Shown: positions 38,091 through 44,976 of the stretch, piece after piece
Layout: each line of letters starts with the position of its first letter
Numbering within the stretch: the first letter of the stretch is position 1
NCBI GenBank assembly: GCA_965263345.1
Contig: CBDHHC010000006.1
Location: 372,001 to 436,000 of the forward strand
Length of the DNA stretch: 64,000 nucleotides
Direction of reading: 5' to 3'
DNA from: CBDHHC01 sp965263345
GTDB lineage: Bacteria > Pseudomonadota > Alphaproteobacteria > Rhizobiales > CBDHHC01
Notes under the pieces: model-generated
Seen by the model: only the letters and a program-made list of their open reading frames with translations
Told to the model about the DNA's origin: nothing
Databases searched by the model: none
Program-made: the position numbers and the translations under genes

Positions 38091-39005
38091 TTAGTTATAT
38101 ATATGGGTAGCATATCCTGATTTTAGAAGCTCTTTCTTTGAAGGGAACCAAAGATTTTGAGGCCCAATCTCGAAAATTTTTGTAATAAAGTTTTGTGGGA
38201 TGCCTTTTTGTTTCATAAGATTCCATAATTTGTAATTTGCTTTAAGAGTAATGTATTGCGGTATGCCAGGCATAAATGGGTGATGGAACCCCATATTGGC
38301 TTTTGGAGTGATAAAACGTCCCTTTCCTCCTAAAAAAGCAATGGTACACGCACTATGGCAGGAGCTTGAAACTTTTGTATTTAAGTTATGTTTTGTTATG
38401 ACTTGCACTAAATTATGTGCCGAATTGATATATCCACCAGAACTTGATAGCTCTATGTTCTTAATAGAAGGATTTTGATTGAGTATTTTTTTTAATGCTT
38501 TAGCTGTCTCAAAGTTTATTGATCCTGAAAAATATACAGTATCTGCAATTACTTTAAACTTATTTTTCTGCTTGCTTATATTATCTATTTTCAGAGCCAT
38601 TAATAGGTATTGCTTTGTTGGGCTGTAATGCAAAAAGATTTGTGTGACATGAAATATTATCAGGATTACTAAGGTTCCTTTTATAAGGGGATTTAGTCTT
38701 TTATCAAAAAAGCGTCTAGATCTGTTTTTGGTTGATTTCCATATTCCAACAACCTGCCATATTAATACTATTAAGGAACCGATCAGAGTTGGAATAATGA
38801 GCATTACATATTGTATTATGTCCTGATAGTTGGCATCTGTTGGTAAGGTATTGTGAATTTCAGCGATGATAAATTGTATGATTATGAAAAAACATATCAC
38901 ATTTAACCAGAAGGCTTTCGCTAAATTTTGCTCACCATTCCAGTGATTTAGGATGTAACCTTTAAGCATTTTTCGTTTCGCGACTGAGAATAATACGTAA
39001 TTCAT
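38091..39005 (-). CDS. Membrane protein with periplasmic ClpP-like serine protease domain
   Basis: About 304 residues. Three N-terminal membrane helices (about 29-49, 63-88 and 107-126) precede a ClpP/crotonase-fold domain. The domain has LSSSGGYINSAHNLVQVI, the serine motif SSSCHSACTIAFLGG (Ser at about 218) and GFHHPF with the candidate catalytic His (about 241). These are the positions of Ser and His in the family of predicted membrane or periplasmic ClpP-like proteins. Substrate unknown. I chose the ATG at 39005 over the TTG at 39020. Confidence 0.78.
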   Translation of the reverse strand: MNYVLFSVAKRKMLKGYILNHWNGEQNLAKAFWLNVICFFIIIQFIIAEIHNTLPTDANYQDIIQYVMLIIPTLIGSLIVLIWQVVGIWKSTKNRSRRFFDKRLNPLIKGTLVILIIFHVTQIFLHYSPTKQYLLMALKIDNISKQKNKFKVIADTVYFSGSINFETAKALKKILNQNPSIKNIELSSSGGYINSAHNLVQVITKHNLNTKVSSSCHSACTIAFLGGKGRFITPKANMGFHHPFMPGIPQYITLKANYKLWNLMKQKGIPQNFITKIFEIGPQNLWFPSKKELLKSGYATHIYN

Positions 39006-39087
39006 ATCATATATTCTCAAAGGATCGATGTTTAATTGTATGAGTTAAATTTGTTATGATCAGACCATAATGATAGGGAGGTTAAAG

Positions 39088-39276
39088 ATGGACTTTGAAG
39101 ATTTAAAGCCAAAAAAAACACAAGTATTTTCTATAGGAGATGATCTTGATAAGTTTTCTGTGGAAGAATTAAGCCAACTTATGCAAAGTCTGAAAGTAGA
39201 AATAAGTAGAGTTAAAAAAGAAAAAGATAAAAAAGAATTATCTAAAAAGAAAGCTGAAGATATATTTGGTGGGTAG
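39088..39276 (+). CDS. DUF1192 family protein
   Basis: A 62-residue acidic/basic helical protein. DKFSVEELSQLMQSLKVEIS followed by a Lys-rich stretch and a C-terminal KKAEDIFGG is the DUF1192 pattern, a small family of alphaproteobacteria of unknown role, often near rcdA. I chose the ATG at 39088 because GGGAGG lies six bases upstream; the ATG at 39070 lies ahead of that site. Confidence 0.83.
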   Translation: MDFEDLKPKKTQVFSIGDDLDKFSVEELSQLMQSLKVEISRVKKEKDKKELSKKKAEDIFGG

Positions 39277-39430
39277 TGTTTTTATTTTGAAATTTTCCTA
39301 TTTATTAATTTTTTTGTTAATGTTGAATATATTTTAAATTCATAACACAATGTATTTGTTGTATTTTTATTGTGTATTTAAAAATATATATTTGTATTTA
39401 ATAGTTTGTTAGTGAGTATTGTTTACCTTA
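39277..39430. other. AT-rich spacer upstream of the small RNA candidate
   Basis: Part of the 390-base gap between the DUF1192 gene and rcdA. This part is almost only A and T, with no gene and no clear hairpin. It may contain the promoter of the downstream RNA candidate, but I see no convincing -35/-10 pair. Confidence 0.4.
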
Positions 39431-39530
39431 ATACTCATCCAGTTATCTGGATACTGAGTGGCTCCTGTCCACTCTGTTTGACGCCTCCCTGTTAACTTCA
39501 AAGAGCCGCTATATAGCGGCTCTCTTTTTA
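39431..39530 (+). ncRNA. Candidate small RNA with three hairpins
   Basis: In order: hairpin ATCCAG-TTAT-CTGGAT (39437-39452), hairpin GAGTGG-CTCCTGT-CCACTC (39456-39474), a single-stranded stretch with GCCTCCCTG (39483-39491), and a terminator stem with T tail (39502-39530). CTCC/CCTCCC in a loop and a linker is the anti-Shine-Dalgarno feature of several alphaproteobacterial trans-acting RNAs. Precise 5' end and family are unknown. The local GC content is well above its surroundings. Confidence 0.55.
39502..39530 (+). terminator. Strong intrinsic terminator
   Basis: AGAGCCGCTA and TAGCGGCTCT form a perfect 10-bp stem around TA (39502-39523), followed by C and five T. It is over 220 bases from the DUF1192 stop, so it more likely ends the small RNA candidate than that gene. 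Confidence 0.85.
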
Positions 39531-39666
39531 TTTGAGTGTCTCAAAATTAAACTTTATTAATGAATTATTATATATATTAATATTATAAAGATTTGGATTC
39601 GTTATTATTGAATCTAAATGTTATAATGATTATTGTTTAAGTGAGTTGCGTTGAGCGAGAGAGTTA

Positions 39667-40230
39667 ATGACTGGCAGTATAAGTATAGAATCTCCTCAAA
39701 ATGAGGATAGTGTTACCATCCATTTTGGCGAAAAATACGCCGGATCCGAACAATTCAAAGCTTTGTTTCGAGAAGGTATGAACCTTGTTGAAGAGACAGC
39801 TTGTTATTTAGACGGTGAGGGACGACAAGAATCCAAATCTCTGCAATCTCAGGCTTCTTTGGCCTATGCTACAGAGAGTATGCGTTTGACGACACGTTTG
39901 ATGCAGTTGGCTTCATGGTTGCTTATTCGTCGTGCTGTCAATGATGGTGAGATGACAGCTGAACAAGCTTGTGAAGAAAAGCATAAAGTAAAATTACAGG
40001 CAATTGCCCGCCCAAGCCATTGTAAGGGATATGAAGAGCTTCCTGGGAAACTAAAAAGTCTTATTGAAGATAGCTTTCGTCTTTATGAAAGAATCGTTAA
40101 GCTTGATCGTATTATCCATGATAAGAAAGAGCCTGAACAAACAAGTGAACAAAGTCCCCTAAATTCACAATTAGAACAATTACGTTCTGCTTTTGAATAT
40201 GACCATGTTCTTCCTAGTAAGGACACATGA
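39667..40230 (+). CDS. rcdA: RcdA / DUF1465 protease adaptor
   Basis: In Caulobacter, RcdA helps ClpXP degrade the cell-cycle regulator CtrA. This 187-residue protein has the DUF1465 helical-bundle pattern: FKALFREGMNLVEETACYLD, MRLTTRLMQLASWLLIRRAV and LIEDSFRLYERIVKLDR. A polar tail follows (about 155-187). A GAGAG ribosome site precedes the ATG. It stands near trcR and DUF1192, an alphaproteobacterial cell-cycle neighbourhood. Confidence 0.86.
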   Translation: MTGSISIESPQNEDSVTIHFGEKYAGSEQFKALFREGMNLVEETACYLDGEGRQESKSLQSQASLAYATESMRLTTRLMQLASWLLIRRAVNDGEMTAEQACEEKHKVKLQAIARPSHCKGYEELPGKLKSLIEDSFRLYERIVKLDRIIHDKKEPEQTSEQSPLNSQLEQLRSAFEYDHVLPSKDT

Positions 40231-40272
40231 TATTTGAGGCTTCTCTCACTTTTTGCATTCAGTAAAATAATT

Positions 40273-40297
40273 GGCGGTGTAAATACCGCCATTTTTT
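40273..40297 (+). terminator. Intrinsic terminator after rcdA
   Basis: GGCGGT (40273-40278), a six-base loop and ACCGCC (40285-40290), then A and six T. It lies about 42 bases after the rcdA stop and before the convergent rpmE. Confidence 0.85.
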
Positions 40298-40328
40298 ATT
40301 GAATTCTAAACTCTTAATAGAGTTGGTC

Positions 40329-40547
40329 TTAAATAAAACCTTCGAATTTCTTCTTAAACTTAGATACTCGACCACCTCTATCCATTAAGTGCTGGCTACC
40401 GCCAGTCCATGCAGGGTGTGTGTTGATGTCAACATCAAGTTGTAATTTATCGCCTTCAGAGCCATAAGTTGAATATGTTTCGAATTCAGTTCCATCTGTC
40501 ATTAGAACTGTGATTTTGTGATAATCTGGATGGCCTTCTTTTTTCAT
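40329..40547 (-). CDS. rpmE: 50S ribosomal protein L31, zinc-free type
   Basis: A 72-residue L31 starting MKKEGHPDYHKITVLMTDGT and containing THPAWTGGSQHLMDRGGRV. It has no cysteine, so it lacks the zinc site of the C+ form. This is the usual alphaproteobacterial type. A structured inverted-repeat element lies 106-142 bases upstream of its start and could be in its leader RNA. Confidence 0.96.
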   Translation of the reverse strand: MKKEGHPDYHKITVLMTDGTEFETYSTYGSEGDKLQLDVDINTHPAWTGGSQHLMDRGGRVSKFKKKFEGFI

Positions 40548-40911
40548 AACAGTTTGCTCATTTGTAATATTAATACAAACCTCGTATTCTCACGCGAATA
40601 TGAGATTAAAATGTATAAGTTTTCATGGATTTGAATATATAATAGACCAATGTGATCCAGGATACAAGAGCCGGATCATCTAGTATCCTAATTTTATAAG
40701 TGCTTCATTAATAAACTTTAAAATTTATAACTTAATTTGGCATTATTTATTTTTATACTGTGCTTCTTTCGTTATAAATTTCTTTAACTTTATGATGATC
40801 AGCAGGTTTCCTTGACAAATGTTTTAAGTGTTATTTTGCCACGGATATCTTTTTTGTTTTGCGTAATAATTTGTTTTATCTCATAAAAGTTAAATATTGT
40901 TGGGATTGTTT
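40548..40911. other. Divergent intergenic region between rpmE and the ABC exporter
   Basis: 364 AT-rich bases without a gene. It holds the interleaved inverted repeats at 40653-40689 (listed separately). It must contain the rpmE promoter (leftward) and that of the exporter (rightward). A TTGACAAATG stretch at about 40813 could be the -35 of the exporter. Confidence 0.45.
40653..40689. promoter_or_regulatory. Two interleaved inverted repeats (alternative hairpins or pseudoknot)
   Basis: TGATCC (40653-40658) pairs with GGATCA (40673-40678). AGGATAC (40659-40665) pairs with GTATCCT (40683-40689). The arms alternate, so the two stems exclude each other as simple hairpins or form a pseudoknot. 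It is GC-richer than its surroundings. On the minus strand it lies in the possible leader of rpmE, and ribosomal protein leaders often carry such structures. Function is inference. Confidence 0.45.
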
Positions 40912-42684
40912 ATGGTTAAACAAGAAAAATATGGTCATTCCTCCAGGACTTCTTTGAAGCCCCTTTTGAAACTCAAGCCATATATTATACGCTACAAATA
41001 TACTTTTCTTTCTGCAGTTATCTCTCTTCTTATGGCAGCATTTGTTACTCTTCTTGTGCCAATTGGAGTACGTCATATTATTGATTTGGGATTTGGTGCT
41101 GAAAGTACAGATCTTATCAATCAATATTATGGATGGATGATTTTATTTGTTGGCATCCTTGCTTTGGCCAGTGCTTGTCGATTTTATTTTGTGAATTGGC
41201 TTGGAGAGCGTATTGTCTCTGACCTTAGAATAGATGTTTTTTCAAATTTAATTAGATTAAGCCCTAATTTTTATGCTCAGACACATTCTGGCGAGGTTCT
41301 GTCTCGACTAACTGCAGATACAACACAAATTAAAGTTGCTGTTGGAACCGCTGCTTCACAGACTTTACGTAATATTGTCATGATGATTGGTTCTGTCATT
41401 ATGATGTTCTTTACGAGTGTATATCTGTCTATTCTCGTGCTTTTCACAATTCCTCTGATTATCTTGCCCCTTATTATTTATGGTCGGATTGTAAAACGTT
41501 ATTCACGTCATGCTCAAGATACTTTGGCCGATACAACAACATTTGCGAGTGAGGCGCTATCAGGTCTTCAAGTGTTACAGGCTTTTACACAAGAAGTCCG
41601 AACAACGTTGCGTTTTAGGAACTCAGTAGAAGTTGCGTTTGATGCTGCTAAATGGCGGATGCGTGCTCGCGGGTTGTTAACTGCTGTTGCTATTTTTCTT
41701 GTTTTTACCAGTGTGATTTCAATTTTATGGCTCGGAGCTCAAGATGTTATTTCTGGGGCAATGACAGCAGGGACACTCGGGCAGTTTATACTTTATGCTG
41801 TTCTGGCGGCTGGAGCGATGGGGGAGTTCAGTGAGGTTTGGGGTGAGATCCAGCAAGCTTCTGGTGCTGCGGAACGATTGACTGAACTGTTGGTTGCACA
41901 ATCTGACATCCAGGAAGTTCGCGATCCAAAAGCTTTACCATCTCCAATTCAAGGTGAGATCACATTTGAGGGGGTCCATTTTGCCTATCCATCTCAACCT
42001 GATGTTCGTGTGCTTAATGATGTTTCTTTTCAGATCAGACCTGGTGAAACAGTTGCGATCGTTGGACCGTCTGGTTCAGGCAAGAGTACTTTGTTTCGAT
42101 TACTGCTTAGATTTTACAATCTTGATACAGGGCGTATCAAGATTGATGATATTGCGATTGATCAATTACGTTTAAAAACTTTGCGTGATATATTTGCATT
42201 TGTTCCTCAGGATACAGTTATGTTTGCGGACACTATCTTGGAAAATATTCGTTATGGGCACCCTGAGGCGTCTTATGATGAGGTTGTTGCTGCGGCGGAG
42301 GTCGCTTTTGCTTCTGAGTTTATAGAAAGTTTACCGGATGGATATGAGACCCAGTTAGGGGAAAAAGGTGTTCGTTTATCTGGTGGGCAAAGGCAGCGGG
42401 TTGCGATTGCTCGGGCTGTCCTAAAGAAATCTTCAGTTTTGCTTCTTGATGAAGCAACAAGCTCTCTTGATGCTGAAAGTGAAACGTTGGTGCAAAGAGC
42501 TCTTGATCGTATTATTGAGAGGCGAACAACTCTTGTCATTGCGCATCGTCTTTCTACTGTTCAACGGGCCGATCGTATTTTAGTGCTTGATAAGGGGCGT
42601 GTGGTTGAAGTTGGTAATCATCAGAGTCTTGTGGCACAGGGCGGTATGTATGCCCGTTTGGCTGAATTACAGTTTACAGCTTAA
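40912..42684 (+). CDS. MsbA-like ABC exporter (fused membrane and ATPase domains)
   Basis: About 590 residues. Six membrane helices (about 25-310) precede one ATPase domain: Walker A GPSGSGKST, Q-loop FVPQDTVMF, signature RLSGGQRQRVAIARA, Walker B SVLLLDEATSSLD and H-loop IAHRLSTVQRAD. Half-transporters of this type work as homodimers and export lipids or drugs; the substrate is unknown. I chose the ATG at 40912; an upstream TTG at 40897 is possible. No partner gene is adjacent. Confidence 0.93.
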   Translation: MVKQEKYGHSSRTSLKPLLKLKPYIIRYKYTFLSAVISLLMAAFVTLLVPIGVRHIIDLGFGAESTDLINQYYGWMILFVGILALASACRFYFVNWLGERIVSDLRIDVFSNLIRLSPNFYAQTHSGEVLSRLTADTTQIKVAVGTAASQTLRNIVMMIGSVIMMFFTSVYLSILVLFTIPLIILPLIIYGRIVKRYSRHAQDTLADTTTFASEALSGLQVLQAFTQEVRTTLRFRNSVEVAFDAAKWRMRARGLLTAVAIFLVFTSVISILWLGAQDVISGAMTAGTLGQFILYAVLAAGAMGEFSEVWGEIQQASGAAERLTELLVAQSDIQEVRDPKALPSPIQGEITFEGVHFAYPSQPDVRVLNDVSFQIRPGETVAIVGPSGSGKSTLFRLLLRFYNLDTGRIKIDDIAIDQLRLKTLRDIFAFVPQDTVMFADTILENIRYGHPEASYDEVVAAAEVAFASEFIESLPDGYETQLGEKGVRLSGGQRQRVAIARAVLKKSSVLLLDEATSSLDAESETLVQRALDRIIERRTTLVIAHRLSTVQRADRILVLDKGRVVEVGNHQSLVAQGGMYARLAELQFTA

Positions 42685-42783
42685 ACTGCTCAAGAGAGAA
42701 TTGACTCAGAGTGTTACCCCTGATATTTGCCTCTATGAATTATAACACATCTTTTATGTTTTCTGTGTTGTTAGGGAGAAATT

Positions 42784-43116
42784 ATGCCTCATTGTATTAT
42801 TGAATATTCATCTGATGCGCTTTCAGAGCAGGTGAGTGCTGATATGCTTGTGAACACAGTTCATCATTCCACTCTTAATACCGGGCTGTTTTCAGAAGGT
42901 GCGATTAAGTGTCGGGCTTATGGCAGCGAACATGTCTTGGTTGGCGGAGCTGAGAAGCCTTTTGTGGCTGTTACAATAAAGCTCCTTTCTGGTCGGACGC
43001 TTGAACAGAAACAACATCTTGGAGATCTGATGCTTAAAGATTTGAAGACACTTCTGCCGAATGTAGAGAGTCTTTCTGTTGAAGTGTTGGATCTGGCAGA
43101 GGCTTATTTTAAGTGA
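42784..43116 (+). CDS. 5-carboxymethyl-2-hydroxymuconate isomerase family protein
   Basis: A 110-residue tautomerase-superfamily protein. MPHCIIEYSSDAL places the catalytic Pro directly after Met, and KCRAYGSEHVLVGG with FVAVTIKLLSGRTLEQK is the CHMI pattern. In homoprotocatechuate degradation CHMI isomerises a ring-cleavage product, but no hpa genes are near, so the actual substrate is unknown. AGGGAGAAATT precedes the ATG. Confidence 0.86.
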   Translation: MPHCIIEYSSDALSEQVSADMLVNTVHHSTLNTGLFSEGAIKCRAYGSEHVLVGGAEKPFVAVTIKLLSGRTLEQKQHLGDLMLKDLKTLLPNVESLSVEVLDLAEAYFK

Positions 43117-43144
43117 GTTTTTTATCAATTATTGAATTAAAAAA

Positions 43145-43549
43145 ATGAAGAAGCAAAAGCACGTGGAAAATAATATAACAGAGTCACAGCGACAAAAATT
43201 AGGTGTCAGTTTTGGTGACACAGTTCGAATTTGCCGTAATGATGTTACTGAAGAGGCTGGTGTCGCTGGCTTTGTTGGTGCTGTTTACGGGTTCACCACA
43301 CCTTCCAAGACGGATGTTGATGTTGTTGGTGAGCTTATCGAAGATTATGCAATCAATGTTTATTTTGAAGTTCAGGGACATGATGTCTGGATTGAGCCAA
43401 GCCTTGTCGAGCAGGTTGATCATGCTGCTAGCACTGTTGTTAAAATTAATGGTGAGAACAAATCTATGAGTCGGGATGATAAGGGCGAATGGGTTGAAGT
43501 TAAAACTGAGGCTCCGAAAAAGAAGAAGCCTTGGTGGAAGTTTTGGTAG
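43145..43549 (+). CDS. Conserved hypothetical protein with C-terminal Lys/Trp tail
   Basis: A 134-residue soluble protein. GVSFGDTVRICRNDVTEEAG followed by VAGFVGAVYGFTTPSKTDV and YAINVYFEVQGHDVWIEPSL suggests a small beta-barrel. The tail is KKKKPWWKFW, unusual and possibly membrane-touching. I do not recognise the family. It follows the tautomerase gene by 28 bases on the same strand. Confidence 0.6.
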   Translation: MKKQKHVENNITESQRQKLGVSFGDTVRICRNDVTEEAGVAGFVGAVYGFTTPSKTDVDVVGELIEDYAINVYFEVQGHDVWIEPSLVEQVDHAASTVVKINGENKSMSRDDKGEWVEVKTEAPKKKKPWWKFW

Positions 43550-43583
43550 TTATTTGAGTTCACGCTAATTTTTATCGCTCACG

Positions 43584-43628
43584 CGAGCCAAAGGCTCGGG
43601 GTCCGCAAACGAACATTTCATGTTCGTT
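43584..43628. repeat. Pair of perfect hairpins (REP-like element)
   Basis: CGAGCC-AAA-GGCTCG (43584-43598) and, nine bases on, AACGAACAT-TTC-ATGTTCGTT (43608-43628). The short sequence GTCCG also occurs on both sides of the second hairpin. The GC content is higher than that of the flanks. There is no T run, so a simple terminator is unlikely. Compact paired hairpins are typical of REP/BIME-type intergenic repeats; copies elsewhere cannot be checked here. Confidence 0.5.
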
Positions 43629-43708
43629 ATTGTCCGGGTGGAATTCTGAGAACTTGATTAAAAAAATAAATCAATTTCATTATCCCTCAGTACTTATTTT
43701 TCAATAAT

Positions 43709-43954
43709 TTATTTGATATCACTATCGACAATAGAACCGTTTGCAAATTGCACTTTAATTGCTGCCACTGGGCATATAGACATTGCACTTATGATATCTT
43801 CATAGTCATTTTCGTAATCAATTTTACTTTCTGATTTGACAAAAGCACACCACATATTTTCAGAGTTACCAAAAATATTTGGTGCCTCGTGGCAACAAAT
43901 GTAATGTGCGCAGCAAATATCTTCTTCAATCCATACTTTTTCTATTTCTTTCAT
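43709..43954 (-). CDS. Single-cluster ferredoxin with CxxHxxC motif
   Basis: An 81-residue ferredoxin. The cluster motif is C14-C-A-H17-Y-I-C20 with the distal C61-P, i.e. CxxHxxC...CP. In bacterial ferredoxins of this size the middle residue of CxxXxxC may be Cys (4Fe-4S) or another residue (often 3Fe-4S). The acidic surface (many Glu and Asp) fits an electron donor, for example for a P450 or Rieske oxygenase, but no such gene is adjacent. I chose the ATG at 43954 (TTAGG upstream) over a TTG at 44002. Confidence 0.82.
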   Translation of the reverse strand: MKEIEKVWIEEDICCAHYICCHEAPNIFGNSENMWCAFVKSESKIDYENDYEDIISAMSICPVAAIKVQFANGSIVDSDIK

Positions 43955-44127
43955 ATTAAAGCCTAATGATTTTAGAAATATTATAACAATACAAAATTGC
44001 ACTATATAACCTTTCCGAATTTAATTCATCAAGTAATTCACCAGCACCTATAGCCAGGCAGCTATTAGCGTACCAGGTTGTAAAGTCTCCAAACGCTGTT
44101 TTTTAATTATCAGCTATGATCTCGCTT

Positions 44128-44216
44128 CCCATAAAGGTTTCCTGGGTGGCGTTGCGTATTCGCTTATGTATGTTTAAATACACTGCGCTCTTACGCGCCT
44201 TGCCCATAAAGCTTTC
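44128..44216. repeat. Imperfect long hairpin flanked by 14-base direct repeats
   Basis: CCCATAAAGGTTTC (44128-44141) and CCCATAAAGCTTTC (44203-44216) differ at one base. Between them lies a long imperfect palindrome (about 44144-44205) with paired blocks GCGTA/TACGC, CGC/GCG and TGTAT/ATACA around the centre. The layout suggests a small non-autonomous mobile or REP-like element. It touches the 3' end of the lipoprotein gene. Confidence 0.45.
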
Positions 44217-44219
44217 TAT

Positions 44220-44813
44220 TTATGGCGTCAGTTTCATTGGGTGGTATATCAGTTTTTTAACAAGCTTCGGATACTCATTTGCTAAGGCACTCCTTGCTTT
44301 TTCCATATCATTTTTTATGGATATTGGTGTTGCGCCTTCTTTATCGGTGCGGATCGTGAGTTCTCCAATGTAAATGACATCACCTGGTTTTACAGTAAAT
44401 CGTGCCAAGCCTGAAGGTTTGGTTATTTTTGAGGATATGGTGTTGTAGCCATATGAGTTTGCTTTAAGACTAATCCAACGATGCATTTCCCAAGTGCCGG
44501 CAGGGAGTAAGGTTACTCTGTGAATGCCATTCACATATTGGCTGCCATCAATAATTCTTGTCGCTGCTCTATCAGAGCCTGGTTTATATGGAGCTTTGTA
44601 GAAATTACCAGTTAATGGCCGTTGTACTGACCCCCATAGGAAATGGTGTGCGTAGAACCGTCCTCCAGCGACGACGACAGCATATTTGGTTCTATCCAAT
44701 TTTCCTGATTGCGCCAATCTTAAGTCTTTTGGTTCAATATCATAAGCCCGTTTGCAAGATGCGATTGCAAAAAATATTATTAGAATGAAAATTAATCTAA
44801 AGCTCAATGACAT
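44220..44813 (-). CDS. Lipoprotein of unknown function
   Basis: A 197-residue protein. The signal peptide ends in a lipobox (FAIASC, Cys20). The mature part has KYAVVVAGGRFYAHHF, RATRIIDGSQYVNGIHRVTLLPAGTWEM-like beta segments and a GDVIYIGELTI strand, suggesting a beta-sandwich (carboxypeptidase-regulatory-like) fold. I chose the ATG at 44813 with a GAGGGAAG ribosome site; a TTG at 44825 precedes that site. The last residues run up to the hairpin/direct-repeat element. Confidence 0.65.
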   Translation of the reverse strand: MSLSFRLIFILIIFFAIASCKRAYDIEPKDLRLAQSGKLDRTKYAVVVAGGRFYAHHFLWGSVQRPLTGNFYKAPYKPGSDRAATRIIDGSQYVNGIHRVTLLPAGTWEMHRWISLKANSYGYNTISSKITKPSGLARFTVKPGDVIYIGELTIRTDKEGATPISIKNDMEKARSALANEYPKLVKKLIYHPMKLTP

Positions 44814-44976
44814 AACTTCCCTCAATGTGATTTAAAAAATATGTAAATTATTATCTTAAGAAAATATACTCATCTTTTAGATTAGGTAATATTAGCTTGC
44901 AAGACTTACTTTAATAAATCGCCATTTTCTATTTGTGCTTTAGATCAATATTTAGGTGGGAACACAAAGATTAGAC

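Noticed and set aside
43960..44105. Minus-strand open stretch reading FGDFTTWYANSCLAIGAGELL upstream of the ferredoxin
   Set aside because: It has no start codon, a stop just upstream, and no clear homology; it may be a chance frame or an unrecognisable gene remnant.
44116..44373. Plus-strand 85-codon frame
   Set aside because: Covers the palindromic element and the antisense of the lipoprotein 3' end; no ribosome site and no recognisable protein.
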